From Sedimentisphaerales bacterium (GTDB lineage Bacteria > Planctomycetota > Phycisphaerae > Sedimentisphaerales > Anaerohalosphaeraceae), in contig JAFGPC010000057.1 in the NCBI GenBank assembly GCA_016926155.1, forward strand, positions 1-56,928: DNA of 56,928 nt, given 5' to 3'. The notes under the pieces are model-generated. The model made no database searches, was not told the origin of the DNA, and worked only from the letters and a program-made list of their open reading frames with translations. Shown in pieces: positions 8,962-17,595 of the stretch. The position numbers and the translations under genes were made by a program. The number at the start of each line of letters is the position of its first letter. Within the stretch, counting starts at the first letter, position 1.

Positions 8962-9035
8962 TTCATTTTCCTATAATCTGTAGATAAGATTCGAAAGCCT
9001 ACTTTTTATCATATTTATTTGATGAAAAGTTAATC

Positions 9036-10574
9036 TCAATGCCGCAACTGTTGCAGGACTAGGGGATCCGCATCGGGGCTGAATCGGTTCGTGCCCGGCG
9101 GGGCCAAGGGACCCGGGACGATCAGGCGCATTAGGAACGTAATCACAAAACAGACGAGAAACGAGAATGGCATATACCAAACCCAATGCACCTGGAATGA
9201 TGTCTCGATACCAAACTTGGCTAGAATCCAGTCCAGATTCTGTATTGCCGCCGTAGTGGAAAACGAAATAACGCACCCAATGAGCCAGTTATAAAAACTT
9301 ACACGACAGGACAGGATTCCCAGCAGAAACAGCGCCAGAATCGGTCCGGCAAACAGCGATAAAAACGAACTCCACGCCTCGACGATGCTACCGATACGAG
9401 CCGCATAAAACGCCGCCACCGTCGCTAATCCCCCCAACACGACCGTTAGTGCCCGTGCCAGCCGGACATATCCGGCCTCCGAGCCAAGACCGTGACGCAG
9501 GGGCTTGACCAAGTCGTTGACCACCACTGCTGAGATCGAATTAATTCCCGAATCCATGCTCGACATCGCCGCGGCAAACACCGCCGTCAGGACCAATCCG
9601 GACACACCGGGAGGAAGCATATGCATGATATAGAAAGGCATAATCTGATCCCGTGTTGTTCCTGCCGGTAAAGTACTGGAATTAATTTGGTAAAACGTCA
9701 GTAAACCCAAACCGATCAATAAAAGCATCGTATTGATCGCGCAATCGCTGATGGAATTAAACACTATAGCAAATCCCGTACGACGCATATCGCGGGTGGC
9801 AATCAGACGCTGGACCGTGACCTGATCAGTTCCATAGTCATGCAGAAACACAAAAAACCATGAAAATACCGCAGTGACCGCCGTCATCCGGGTCAGGTCC
9901 CAGGGCCTGCTGAACACATCCAGCCGACCCGATTCGCGAGCCATCGTCATGATCTGTTCGTATCCGCCCGGTACGTTTTGAATCAGGCTTATGACCATCC
10001 AGACAGCACCGCCGACCAGGATCAGAAATTGAACCATATCCGTCCACAAGACCGCCGCCAGACCTCCCAGCACGGTATAGGCAGTCGCTAGGATCCCCAT
10101 TAGAAAAATCGCTACGGGAAGATCGATTCCCGTGGTGGCCGACAAGGCCAACGCAGGGGCATAAATGACCACACCAAGCCAGAAAAGGCGGGCCAGGATA
10201 AACAACAGAGAGACAATATATCGTGCACCGGGCCCGTATCGCAACAGGATATATTCATAACTCGTAGATACGTTTAGGCGTCGATAGTACGGATAAATAA
10301 GAAGAATCAGGATTGGCGCAACGACCGGACTGACCAGAACACCGAAGAAAATCGCCACATTTTCCTCGTAAGCGATCCCCGGCACACCCAGAAACGTCGA
10401 AGCGCTGGTCATCGAAGCGAACATACTCATCGCCACAACCAGCCAGGGCATCCTGCGTCCGGCCAGAAAAAAATCCTCCGTTGTCTTCTGACGACCGGCC
10501 AGCAGCAATCCGATCAGGAGCATCAGCCCCAGATACACTCCAAGCACGATGGTATTGGCCGTTCCGAACTCCAA
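9036..10574 (-). CDS. Sodium:solute symporter (SSS family)
   Basis: A 512-residue inner-membrane transporter with about 13 hydrophobic segments. The N-terminus shows SSS signatures: TEDFFLAGRRMPW, MSMFASMTSASTFLGVPG, ARLFWLGVVIYAPALAL and the sodium-site region FAAAMSSMDSGINSISAVVVNDL near residue 340. Such proteins import sugars, carboxylates or amino acids with sodium. It is monocistronic on the minus strand; trxB ends 78 bases upstream. The nearby secreted propeller protein hints at a sugar or uronate substrate, which remains inference. Confidence 0.9.
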   Translation of the reverse strand: MEFGTANTIVLGVYLGLMLLIGLLLAGRQKTTEDFFLAGRRMPWLVVAMSMFASMTSASTFLGVPGIAYEENVAIFFGVLVSPVVAPILILLIYPYYRRLNVSTSYEYILLRYGPGARYIVSLLFILARLFWLGVVIYAPALALSATTGIDLPVAIFLMGILATAYTVLGGLAAVLWTDMVQFLILVGGAVWMVISLIQNVPGGYEQIMTMARESGRLDVFSRPWDLTRMTAVTAVFSWFFVFLHDYGTDQVTVQRLIATRDMRRTGFAIVFNSISDCAINTMLLLIGLGLLTFYQINSSTLPAGTTRDQIMPFYIMHMLPPGVSGLVLTAVFAAAMSSMDSGINSISAVVVNDLVKPLRHGLGSEAGYVRLARALTVVLGGLATVAAFYAARIGSIVEAWSSFLSLFAGPILALFLLGILSCRVSFYNWLIGCVISFSTTAAIQNLDWILAKFGIETSFQVHWVWYMPFSFLVCFVITFLMRLIVPGPLAPPGTNRFSPDADPLVLQQLRH

Positions 10575-10652
10575 ATGCTACTCCTCTTGCAGTCTCCTTA
10601 TCGGTCAAGAATAACAGTGGTCTATTAAGGATTTCGACAAATGAGCTCTCTG

Positions 10653-11648
10653 TCACCATCCACCGGGCGCCAACTCATCCTTGATCCCCTCATTCCACCA
10701 GGACGGATCACGGAAATACTGCTTCATCCACATCACGGCATTGACTCCATCCGCCACAGCCGTGACAAGCTGCATCGCCGCCCCGACCCGGCAATCACCC
10801 GCAACAAACACGCCCGGCACTTTGGTCCGCAAATAAGCTGGATCGCATTTGATGTAGCCGTGCTCGCTCAAATCGACGAATCCCTTGACAAACTCCGTGT
10901 TGGGCACCATTCCGACAAACACGAAAACACCATCACAGTCAATCGTTGTTTCCTGGTCTGTTTTTACATTCTTGACAATTGCACGTTCGACCTTGCCTTG
11001 TCCTTCGATGGCCGTGACCACGCTATCGAGCTGAAGATTCAGATTAGAATTGGCTTCGTTGACCTTAGCCATGAGTTCTTCGACCAGAACCCGGGCTGCC
11101 CGGAATTCCTGCCGCCGGTGCACCATGACAACCTCACTTGCGAATTTGGTCAAATGCAGGGTATCCTCGACCGCTGTATTACCCCCGCCGACAGTGACAA
11201 CTTTACGGTCTTTGAAAAACGGCGCATCGCATGTGCCGCAATAACTCACACCCGCCCCGGCATTGCGAAATTCCTCTTCCCCCGGCACATCCAGATTCCG
11301 ATAGGCGCTGCCCGGGGCCAGGATCACTGCCCGTGCAGTGAACATTTCATCTTCTGTATCGACCTGTAGCATGCCGTTGTCATGTGATTTGAGACCGATC
11401 ACTTCTGTACTGGTCTTGATCTCAGCGTCAAACTGGGTTGCCTGATTGACCATCTTCTCGATCAGGTCAGGACCGCTGATCTTGTCAAACGCGGGATAAT
11501 TCTCGATTCGGTCCGTCGTATTGATCTGCCCGCCCGGATAAAACTTTTCCAAAACCAGAGTCTTAAATCGGTCACGGGAAGCGTACAAGGCCGCTCCCAA
11601 ACCCGCAGGTCCACCACCGATGATGATGCAGTCATAGGGTTCAGCCAT
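10653..11648 (-). CDS. trxB: Thioredoxin-disulfide reductase
   Basis: A 331-residue FAD enzyme that uses NADPH to reduce thioredoxin. It has the FAD-binding GGGPAGLGAALYASR at residues 11-25, the redox-active pair C137-G-T-C140 in SYCGTCDAPFF, the NADPH-binding GGGNTAVEDTLHL at 154-166, and VFVAGDCR near the C-terminus. Length and order are those of bacterial TrxB. AAAGGA precedes the ATG. The gene starts three bases after the stop of the anchored protein upstream on the same strand, so the two probably form an operon. No thioredoxin gene is in the window. Confidence 0.95.
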   Translation of the reverse strand: MAEPYDCIIIGGGPAGLGAALYASRDRFKTLVLEKFYPGGQINTTDRIENYPAFDKISGPDLIEKMVNQATQFDAEIKTSTEVIGLKSHDNGMLQVDTEDEMFTARAVILAPGSAYRNLDVPGEEEFRNAGAGVSYCGTCDAPFFKDRKVVTVGGGNTAVEDTLHLTKFASEVVMVHRRQEFRAARVLVEELMAKVNEANSNLNLQLDSVVTAIEGQGKVERAIVKNVKTDQETTIDCDGVFVFVGMVPNTEFVKGFVDLSEHGYIKCDPAYLRTKVPGVFVAGDCRVGAAMQLVTAVADGVNAVMWMKQYFRDPSWWNEGIKDELAPGGW

Positions 11649-11651
11649 GGC

Positions 11652-12275
11652 TTATCCTTTCGAGTCGTATCGTACTGATGTACTGTTCCACTGCGTTATT
11701 CCCTTATCATCCGGTATAATCTGGGGTCGATAGCGAATCTTCTCGGCAATGGATATGAAAATCCGTCGGGCCAGCTCCGGATCGTGGGATGTGACGTTCA
11801 GTTGTAACGTTGCAGAATTGGACAATGCGACGACGCCTATGAAAATCGTATCGTATGTCTTCGGCATCTCAGCCTCGATCCACATCATCCGGGACCGACC
11901 AACTTCGATTTCCCCAAAATCGGCAACCTGATACCCTTTCTTTTCCACTTCTGAGATGAGTTGTTCGCGCGTACTGACAACCTCATCCGTCGTTCGATAC
12001 AGGCTGACTACTTCTGCTGATACGGACGGCAACGCCAGTCGAGCTCTCAGGATTGGTCCAAGAGAACTCATTCCCCATGCGGTTGGAGTTTGCCACCCTT
12101 CATCGGCGGGCATCGGTATCGCCAGACCCGTTTTTTCCAGCGGGATCGGCTCGGTTAATCGGATCCGATGGTACCAACTCACCATCCCCTGTGCGACAGC
12201 CAAACCCAGGATAAACAAAACCAGAAGGAAGATCTTGTCGCCCGAATCTCGAATTTTACCGATCATCATTTTCAT
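11652..12275 (-). CDS. Single-pass membrane-anchored protein of unknown function
   Basis: A 207-residue protein: short cytoplasmic N-terminus, one membrane helix (KIFLLVLFILGLAVAQGMV, about residues 13-34), then a soluble domain of about 170 residues on the outer face. The domain shows no catalytic motif; its end resembles a small sensor or chaperone domain (a LQLNVTSHDPELARRIF segment). A much longer open frame begins at 12428, but the ATG at 12275 is preferred: it puts the membrane helix at the N-terminus and lies nine bases after a good promoter -10 box. Next to trxB, a redox or envelope role is possible but unproven. Confidence 0.65.
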   Translation of the reverse strand: MKMMIGKIRDSGDKIFLLVLFILGLAVAQGMVSWYHRIRLTEPIPLEKTGLAIPMPADEGWQTPTAWGMSSLGPILRARLALPSVSAEVVSLYRTTDEVVSTREQLISEVEKKGYQVADFGEIEVGRSRMMWIEAEMPKTYDTIFIGVVALSNSATLQLNVTSHDPELARRIFISIAEKIRYRPQIIPDDKGITQWNSTSVRYDSKG

Positions 12276-12284
12276 ACAGGGCCC

Positions 12285-12313
12285 ATCATACGTCCCTATT
12301 CGGACATATGCAA
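12285..12313 (-). promoter_or_regulatory. Predicted promoter of the anchored protein-trxB unit
   Basis: Reading the minus strand, TTGCAT (12313-12308), a 17-base spacer and TATGAT (12290-12285) make a good sigma-70-type promoter. The ATG follows nine bases later, so the leader would be only about three bases. Confidence 0.6.
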
Positions 12314-12530
12314 CGGTCGGTCTAAAAAAGCATACCAAAATCAGATGTTGGGTAGGCATCTCTGCATTATTTTTATCGGACCGGCCTAAAGCAGGTTCTG
12401 AGTATTCCTTTTTTTCCGCTATTGGCACTACATTAAGCTTCGTCCAGAATTGGACGATACAGCCATGGTGTTATTACAGAATGACCGTGAAGAAGGCCGT
12501 CAGACTATCAGTATCGAAGGAAACAAAGCA

Positions 12531-13298
12531 ATGGCCGAACCGGTAGTACTTACAGGACAGGAGCTTATGGACGTTTTTGTCCGTGCTGCCCAGCAGGATA
12601 CCGAGTGTAATCTGAGCTGGTTCTCGCAGAACCGATGGTATAAAATCTGTGCTCTGCTGACAGCATGTTGTAACGATAGGGTATCTGTCACACTAAATTC
12701 TGATTCCGAAAAGATTTTTGCAACGATGCAGATCGATCAGCCGGTTAATATTACATTCCAGGCCGACTATAACAAATATCTTTTTGATACGAACATAGCG
12801 GGTTTTGAGGATTCGTCCGCTTCGGACGATCAACAAAAAATTTTACTGGAACTGCCCGATCGAATTGAATGCGTACAGCGGCGCGCCTACCAGCGGGTGC
12901 CTGTGCCAGAGCATCTGAATGTCCTTGTGCAGTTCTGGCACAGGGGTTATACAGATGAATGCTCTGAGGTCCCTGCAGAGAACTACTGGCAGGCCAGACT
13001 CCGTGATTTGTCCGTAGGGGGCGCCCAGATCGCCATCGATTTGGACCAGAAACCTAATTTCCGTGTCAGCCAGGTCGTCGGAATGCAGTTTACCCCCCTA
13101 TCTTACCAAACTCCGATCATTGTCGAAGGGCAGGTTGTCCACCTGGCGGAAAAGACCGAAAACGGTGTATTGATCATCGGAGTCGAGTTTCTTGGCCTTG
13201 AGGCCTATGGTCAAGGGCGGGAAAAACTCCACCGCATCAAAGACATCATCGAATATTACGAGCAGGAAAACGTCAAAAACGGTGTTTCTGTTTTATAA
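12531..13298 (+). CDS. PilZ-domain protein (likely cyclic-di-GMP receptor, YcgR-like)
   Basis: A 255-residue cytoplasmic protein with two beta domains. Residues about 5-105 form an N-terminal YcgR-N-like domain; residues about 112-240 form a PilZ domain with both nucleotide-binding elements, RRAYQR (117-122) and DLSVGGAQI (159-167), matching RxxxR and D/NxSxxG. Such proteins bind cyclic di-GMP and adjust motility or secretion. The ATG at 12531 is chosen because GAAGG lies ten bases before it; longer versions from a TTG at 12450 or an ATG at 12465 have no ribosome site. Divergent from the trxB unit. A chemoreceptor is also present in this window. Confidence 0.85.
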   Translation: MAEPVVLTGQELMDVFVRAAQQDTECNLSWFSQNRWYKICALLTACCNDRVSVTLNSDSEKIFATMQIDQPVNITFQADYNKYLFDTNIAGFEDSSASDDQQKILLELPDRIECVQRRAYQRVPVPEHLNVLVQFWHRGYTDECSEVPAENYWQARLRDLSVGGAQIAIDLDQKPNFRVSQVVGMQFTPLSYQTPIIVEGQVVHLAEKTENGVLIIGVEFLGLEAYGQGREKLHRIKDIIEYYEQENVKNGVSVL

Positions 13299-13406
13299 CT
13301 TGTTTCCCGGTTTGGTTTGACCCATCCGATCCGGATACATACAATCATTGCTCTGAACTTATCCGTATCAACACGGGCTGTTCGACAGCCATTATTAGGA
13401 TGAATT

Positions 13407-14651
13407 ATGTACGCACTGATTTGTATGGGATTATCGCTGGTGGTATTGGTGGCGCTGCTGCGCTTTCGGATGCGAATCGGACGGGCCATGTTGGCCGCGG
13501 CGATTATTCTGGCGATCCTGCTGGGAGTAACTCCGCTAAAGCTGCTGAATACACTTGTTGCCGAGTGGCAATCCAAGCCCTTAACACAAGGAACTCCCTA
13601 TTTGTTTGTTTCCCTCAGCTTGCTGCTGATTTTGGTCAATGTATTCGGTGAGATCATGCAGGAAGCCGGAATTGCATTGCGTCTGGTTCCTGCGATGCAG
13701 GGCCTGTTTCGCAGCCGACGGGCGGCCTTGGCGGCGATCCCCCTGGTGATGGGCATGCTACCGACGCCTGGCGGGATCATGCTTTCCGCCCCAATGGTCC
13801 GCCAGTTGGGTGACCATGTAGGTGTTGGCCGGTCACGACAGGCGGCAATCAATTTCTTTTTTCGACATCAATGGGAACCGGTCTGGCCGCTGTTTCCAGC
13901 AGTACCACTGGCGCAGAAAATTCTTGGCATTTCCGCGATCAGTTTACTTAGTCGGAATATTCTATTGCCTGTTTTTGGAATCACGGCCGGAATTGTTTTT
14001 CTTTTATTAGCTGGTATTCCCCCCCGTCAGCCCAACGCCGAACCTCATCCCCGTCCCGTCCATGCCCTGCGGGATTTTACCCATGCATTCTGGCCCATTG
14101 TCCTGGCGGGTTTCCTTTATACAACATGGAATATCCCGCCTGCAATCGGGATTTTTATAGCGATATTTGGTTTATTTTTTCTGCATCGGATTCCGAGACA
14201 TTGTTGGTGGCCCCTCTTCAAGGCAGGAATCGAATTGGAGTTTGTTCTACTGGTTTTGGCTGCTTTGTATTTTAAGACCAACCTCCAGGCCGCCGGGGCT
14301 GTCCCGCAAGTTGTGCAGTTTCTTGGCGAGATTCATATACCACCCATGATCATTATTTTTATACTACCTTTTCTTGTTGCATTTCTGACCGGTGTAACTA
14401 TGCCCACTGTTGCAATTACCTTTCCTTTTCTGGCGACTTACATCGGTACCGGCGCCGAGGCGAAAATCGGACTCGAAACATTGGCTTTTTCCGGTATCCT
14501 GTGCGGTCTACTCGTCACACCCGTACATCTTTGTCTGGCCCTGTCCTGCACCTATTTTGAAACGCCGATCGGGAAAATCATTGCCAAATTGCTTATTCCG
14601 ACCGTGGTGATCGCCCTGGCTGGAATCATTGCAGCCATATGCTGGAATTAA
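13407..14651 (+). CDS. DUF401 family membrane permease-like protein
   Basis: A 414-residue polytopic protein with about 10-11 hydrophobic segments. The pattern fits DUF401 (related to gluconate/citrate-type carriers): a conserved loop PLVMGMLPTPGGIMLSAPM near residue 115, NFFFRHQWEPVWPLFPAV near 150, and in the second half FLVAFLTGVTMPTVAITFPFL. Substrate unknown; related carriers take up organic acids. AGGA precedes the ATG. The aldolase-like gene starts 54 bases downstream and could share the transcript, suggesting an organic-acid or sugar-phosphate substrate. Confidence 0.85.
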   Translation: MYALICMGLSLVVLVALLRFRMRIGRAMLAAAIILAILLGVTPLKLLNTLVAEWQSKPLTQGTPYLFVSLSLLLILVNVFGEIMQEAGIALRLVPAMQGLFRSRRAALAAIPLVMGMLPTPGGIMLSAPMVRQLGDHVGVGRSRQAAINFFFRHQWEPVWPLFPAVPLAQKILGISAISLLSRNILLPVFGITAGIVFLLLAGIPPRQPNAEPHPRPVHALRDFTHAFWPIVLAGFLYTTWNIPPAIGIFIAIFGLFFLHRIPRHCWWPLFKAGIELEFVLLVLAALYFKTNLQAAGAVPQVVQFLGEIHIPPMIIIFILPFLVAFLTGVTMPTVAITFPFLATYIGTGAEAKIGLETLAFSGILCGLLVTPVHLCLALSCTYFETPIGKIIAKLLIPTVVIALAGIIAAICWN

Positions 14652-14705
14652 CCCACATGGGATGATATGCTATTACCCATTCATGTGTTATTTAAGGGAT
14701 TTCTC

Positions 14706-15332
14706 ATGCAGGTAGATCAAGAGAAAATGAAAGCCTTTGTTGAGGCTTGTCATAAAGTCGGGCGATATGGCCTAGTTCAGTGTAGCAGTGGAAACTTGTC
14801 TTGGCGTATCGGGGATGGTTTAGCGCTATTGTCGGCTAGTCGATCCTGGCTGCCCGAATTGACCGAACAGCAGGTCTCGATCTGTCGAATCGAGACCAAT
14901 GAATGGTTCAACGATGTCAAACCCACTTGTGAAACCGTCTTTCACCTGGGCATTCTGAAACAGAGGCTTGATCAGAATATTGTTCTCCATTTCCAAAGTC
15001 CCTATGCCACCGCGATTGCCTGTGGGGAACCGACCGATTATGACTTCAATGTGATTATTGAAGTGCCGGTCTATATCGGAATCCCGGCCATCGTGGAATA
15101 CCTGCCTCCCGGCTCTCCCGAACTGGCACAGGCGACTATTGATGCGATGCGCGAGCATGACATGATTATCCTTCGTAATCATGGCCTGGTAACGGTTGGC
15201 AGGGACTTCAATGATGCGATCCAGAAAGCTACCTTCTTCGAACTGGCCTGTCAAATCCTTCTTCTACAGCGGCAATATGCCCTGATTCCCCCTGAGGCGA
15301 TAGCCTGGCTTCGTAATGCGGGACAGGCTTGA
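14706..15332 (+). CDS. Class II aldolase/adducin-family protein with an altered zinc site
   Basis: A 208-residue protein of the fuculose-1-phosphate aldolase/ribulose-5-phosphate epimerase/adducin fold (SSGNLSWR near 28, CETVFHLGIL near 75, LHFQSPYATAIAC near 94, ILRNHGLVTVG near 156). These enzymes hold a catalytic metal with three histidines and use a glutamate in catalysis. Here Glu76, His95 and His159 are in place, but the second histidine of the HxH pair is glutamine (Gln97). The metal may bind differently, or the protein may have become regulatory as in adducins. AAGGGA supports the ATG at 14706; an upstream in-frame ATG at 14667 lacks a ribosome site. Confidence 0.85.
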   Translation: MQVDQEKMKAFVEACHKVGRYGLVQCSSGNLSWRIGDGLALLSASRSWLPELTEQQVSICRIETNEWFNDVKPTCETVFHLGILKQRLDQNIVLHFQSPYATAIACGEPTDYDFNVIIEVPVYIGIPAIVEYLPPGSPELAQATIDAMREHDMIILRNHGLVTVGRDFNDAIQKATFFELACQILLLQRQYALIPPEAIAWLRNAGQA

Positions 15333-15352
15333 TGGACCTATGAACTCCCGCG

Positions 15353-17293
15353 TCATAACTGTTTTTGTGCCAGTTCTATAAGCCAGGAAATCCCCTTTTC
15401 CTCACTTGGTTTTATCTCTACGGGCGGGGGAGTTGGTGTAGAGAATGCAGAAGACATACCATCAATGTCCTGATAATAGATCAGCTCAATTTGTCCTTGA
15501 TGAAGTAAGCCATTTGTATTGTAAACTTTGATCTCAATGGATTTGACTGTGTCCTGCATCATATCAATTTTATAAATGAGATTCGTTGCCAGCTCACTGT
15601 TTTCGGAAACGATTAAGACGTTGGCATCACTGGTATACGTCCCCTGTTGCGTCGTTTCGAACCAAAATCGTTGTTGCGCCGCATCGCGTCGAATAATATC
15701 AATCGTGTGCATTCCCGTCCACGGTCGGGGCAGTCCCCTGAAAAAACTGCCTCCAGGATACACAGCAGCTATTTCCCCTTTGGCATTAAACAACATAGCC
15801 CCATCCGGCATGTCGATAATCTGCTTGCCACCCGGCAAGTCGAGCCTTAACCATGCCGGATGCTCTTTGCTGTGTTTATAAAAAAATGGAATCCGGCCTT
15901 CCCCCCGGAAAATTTCACTGTCCAAAAATCCTTCTATTTTGAAATATGTCCAGCCTCGTTTATGCATATCATCCCGAAGATCAATCAGCGGGATCTCATC
16001 CGGCCAGGTATATCGAAACTGCTCGGATGTCACGGAATTATAACTATAGGTCGTCCGGAAATTCCGAGCGTCAACGAAACGGTTGTCTATGGCTGAAACC
16101 AACATGCCCGTATTTTTATCCGTTCGATATTGGATTCCCGTCGGAACGCCTTCCACCTCGGAAAGAAAGTCAATAAATTCCGGTGGATCGCTCGGCAGCC
16201 GACGAACCACCAGACCGGTCAATGTCCGAAGCCAGAGACGATGGTTTCGGGTATACACTTCATTGTTACCACAGTGGTAATAATAGTTTCCTTCTTCGTT
16301 TTGAAGCCATTCGCAGAGTTTGTCCGTATGAGTCACACTCCATCGTTGCCGTCGCATGAAAAGAGGTCCGTCGATCCCTTCGGGGAAGAAAAACGCATGA
16401 TCAAATGCGCCGCTGCTCAAACTGCTCGGAGTTCCGGGCGTGTTAGTCCGGGCCTGAATAGTATACTGAAATCCGGTCACAGCCGCGCGTGTTGGAAGGT
16501 CCGGTTTTTTCGTGATAACGCTTACTGTTCCCGCGGCGGCGGCAATCACAATCACAGCCGCGGCGAGTGCTGCTTTGGCTCCCAATCCCGCCGCTATGAT
16601 GGTGGGGGCCGAAACCTGTAAAACAGAAGCGGAAATCGTTCCCGCCGCCGAACTGGCCGTTGCCGCATCCACCGGTGCCGTGACACGTCCGAAATATCCG
16701 AGACACAAGAGTAAAGCGCCCTTGCCAAGCCCTCGTTGCTTTAACTGTTTTTTCAACGCCAGTTTGGCCCGATAGAATATAACCCGAGCGGAAGGTTCCG
16801 AACAGTCAATTGCTGCTCCAATCTCAGCAAATGAAAGTTGATCAAAGCACCGAAGGGATAATACCTCGCGCTGCTCGGCCGTCAAATCCCGCATCGCCGA
16901 AATAATCGCCCGAGACAATTCGGTCTTAAGAAGAGCGTCCAGCCCCTGGTGAGGTTGACGCTGCGTCGCACCGGCAACAAAGTGTTGATAGAAGGATTCG
17001 CTCGTGAGTCGATCGTTTTTCTGTTTCCGGCGATAATGGTCAAATAATTTGTTTCGTGCAATACGATACAACCAGGACCAGAACCACTCCGGCTTTTTCA
17101 ACTCGTCAAGCGATTGCATCATCTGCAAGATCGTTTCCTGGGCAAGATCCAACGATACATCATGATTTAACGCCACACGAAAAAAATAGGCGCACAATCT
17201 CTCCTGCACGATGAGGGCCAATCGTTCCATCCCGGCCTTATCCCCCTGTCGTGCCTGTTCTATGAGTTCAATATCCGACTGCTGCAATGCCAT
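15353..17293 (-). CDS. ECF-type RNA polymerase sigma factor fused to a membrane segment and a large extracytoplasmic domain
   Basis: A 646-residue protein. Residues 8-90 are sigma region 2 (DLAQETILQMMQSL, WFWSWLYRIARNKLFDHYRR) and 120-185 region 4 (LTAEQREVLSLRCFDQLSFAEIGAAI, then ARVIFYRAKLALKKQL). An Ala-rich stretch holds a short hydrophobic segment (192-203) and a clear membrane helix (about 233-260). The last 385 residues would lie outside the membrane: a beta-rich domain with YYYHCGNNEVYTRNHRLWLRTL and a late segment recalling LolA/RseB-like folds, ending in a proline-rich linker. Planctomycetes are known for ECF factors with long C-terminal extensions. The layout suggests one-protein signalling across the membrane; proteolytic release is inference. 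No separate anti-sigma gene is adjacent. Confidence 0.85.
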   Translation of the reverse strand: MALQQSDIELIEQARQGDKAGMERLALIVQERLCAYFFRVALNHDVSLDLAQETILQMMQSLDELKKPEWFWSWLYRIARNKLFDHYRRKQKNDRLTSESFYQHFVAGATQRQPHQGLDALLKTELSRAIISAMRDLTAEQREVLSLRCFDQLSFAEIGAAIDCSEPSARVIFYRAKLALKKQLKQRGLGKGALLLCLGYFGRVTAPVDAATASSAAGTISASVLQVSAPTIIAAGLGAKAALAAAVIVIAAAAGTVSVITKKPDLPTRAAVTGFQYTIQARTNTPGTPSSLSSGAFDHAFFFPEGIDGPLFMRRQRWSVTHTDKLCEWLQNEEGNYYYHCGNNEVYTRNHRLWLRTLTGLVVRRLPSDPPEFIDFLSEVEGVPTGIQYRTDKNTGMLVSAIDNRFVDARNFRTTYSYNSVTSEQFRYTWPDEIPLIDLRDDMHKRGWTYFKIEGFLDSEIFRGEGRIPFFYKHSKEHPAWLRLDLPGGKQIIDMPDGAMLFNAKGEIAAVYPGGSFFRGLPRPWTGMHTIDIIRRDAAQQRFWFETTQQGTYTSDANVLIVSENSELATNLIYKIDMMQDTVKSIEIKVYNTNGLLHQGQIELIYYQDIDGMSSAFSTPTPPPVEIKPSEEKGISWLIELAQKQL

Positions 17294-17434
17294 AAGGTCG
17301 TCTTTCTATGGAATCAGACGAATCTTTCCCGAATACGTTACAGGATTCTTTGTAAAACGAACAGAACGGATTTTTTTACCGAATACGGATATTTCCCTGT
17401 AGGTTGAGATTTTTTGACCAAAGTTTCAGTCGTT

Positions 17435-17482
17435 TGACAATTTGTCATGATTATTGACACGGTGAATAAGAGGATTTATAGT
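17435..17482 (+). promoter_or_regulatory. Near-consensus promoter upstream of ispD with a possible operator
   Basis: TTGACA (17454-17459), a 17-base spacer and TATAGT (17477-17482) form the best promoter in the window. Seven bases upstream of the -35 box is an inverted repeat TGACA-ATT-TGTCA (17435-17447), a possible activator or repressor site. The leader to the ispD ATG at 17596 is about 105 bases. The rest of the stretch 17294-17595 shows nothing further. Confidence 0.7.
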
Positions 17483-17595
17483 TACCTGTGGTGGTGTGAA
17501 AAAAACCATCCCGGAAGGTCCGCAGTCCGGCTTACGTGTATCCTATGGCGGTCATTATGCTCAGTGGTTTGGAATGTGAAGACAAATCGATTCAT

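Noticed and set aside
10641-11369. 242-codon plus-strand frame opposite trxB
   Set aside because: It is antisense to a complete thioredoxin reductase and is explained by mirror-frame codon bias.
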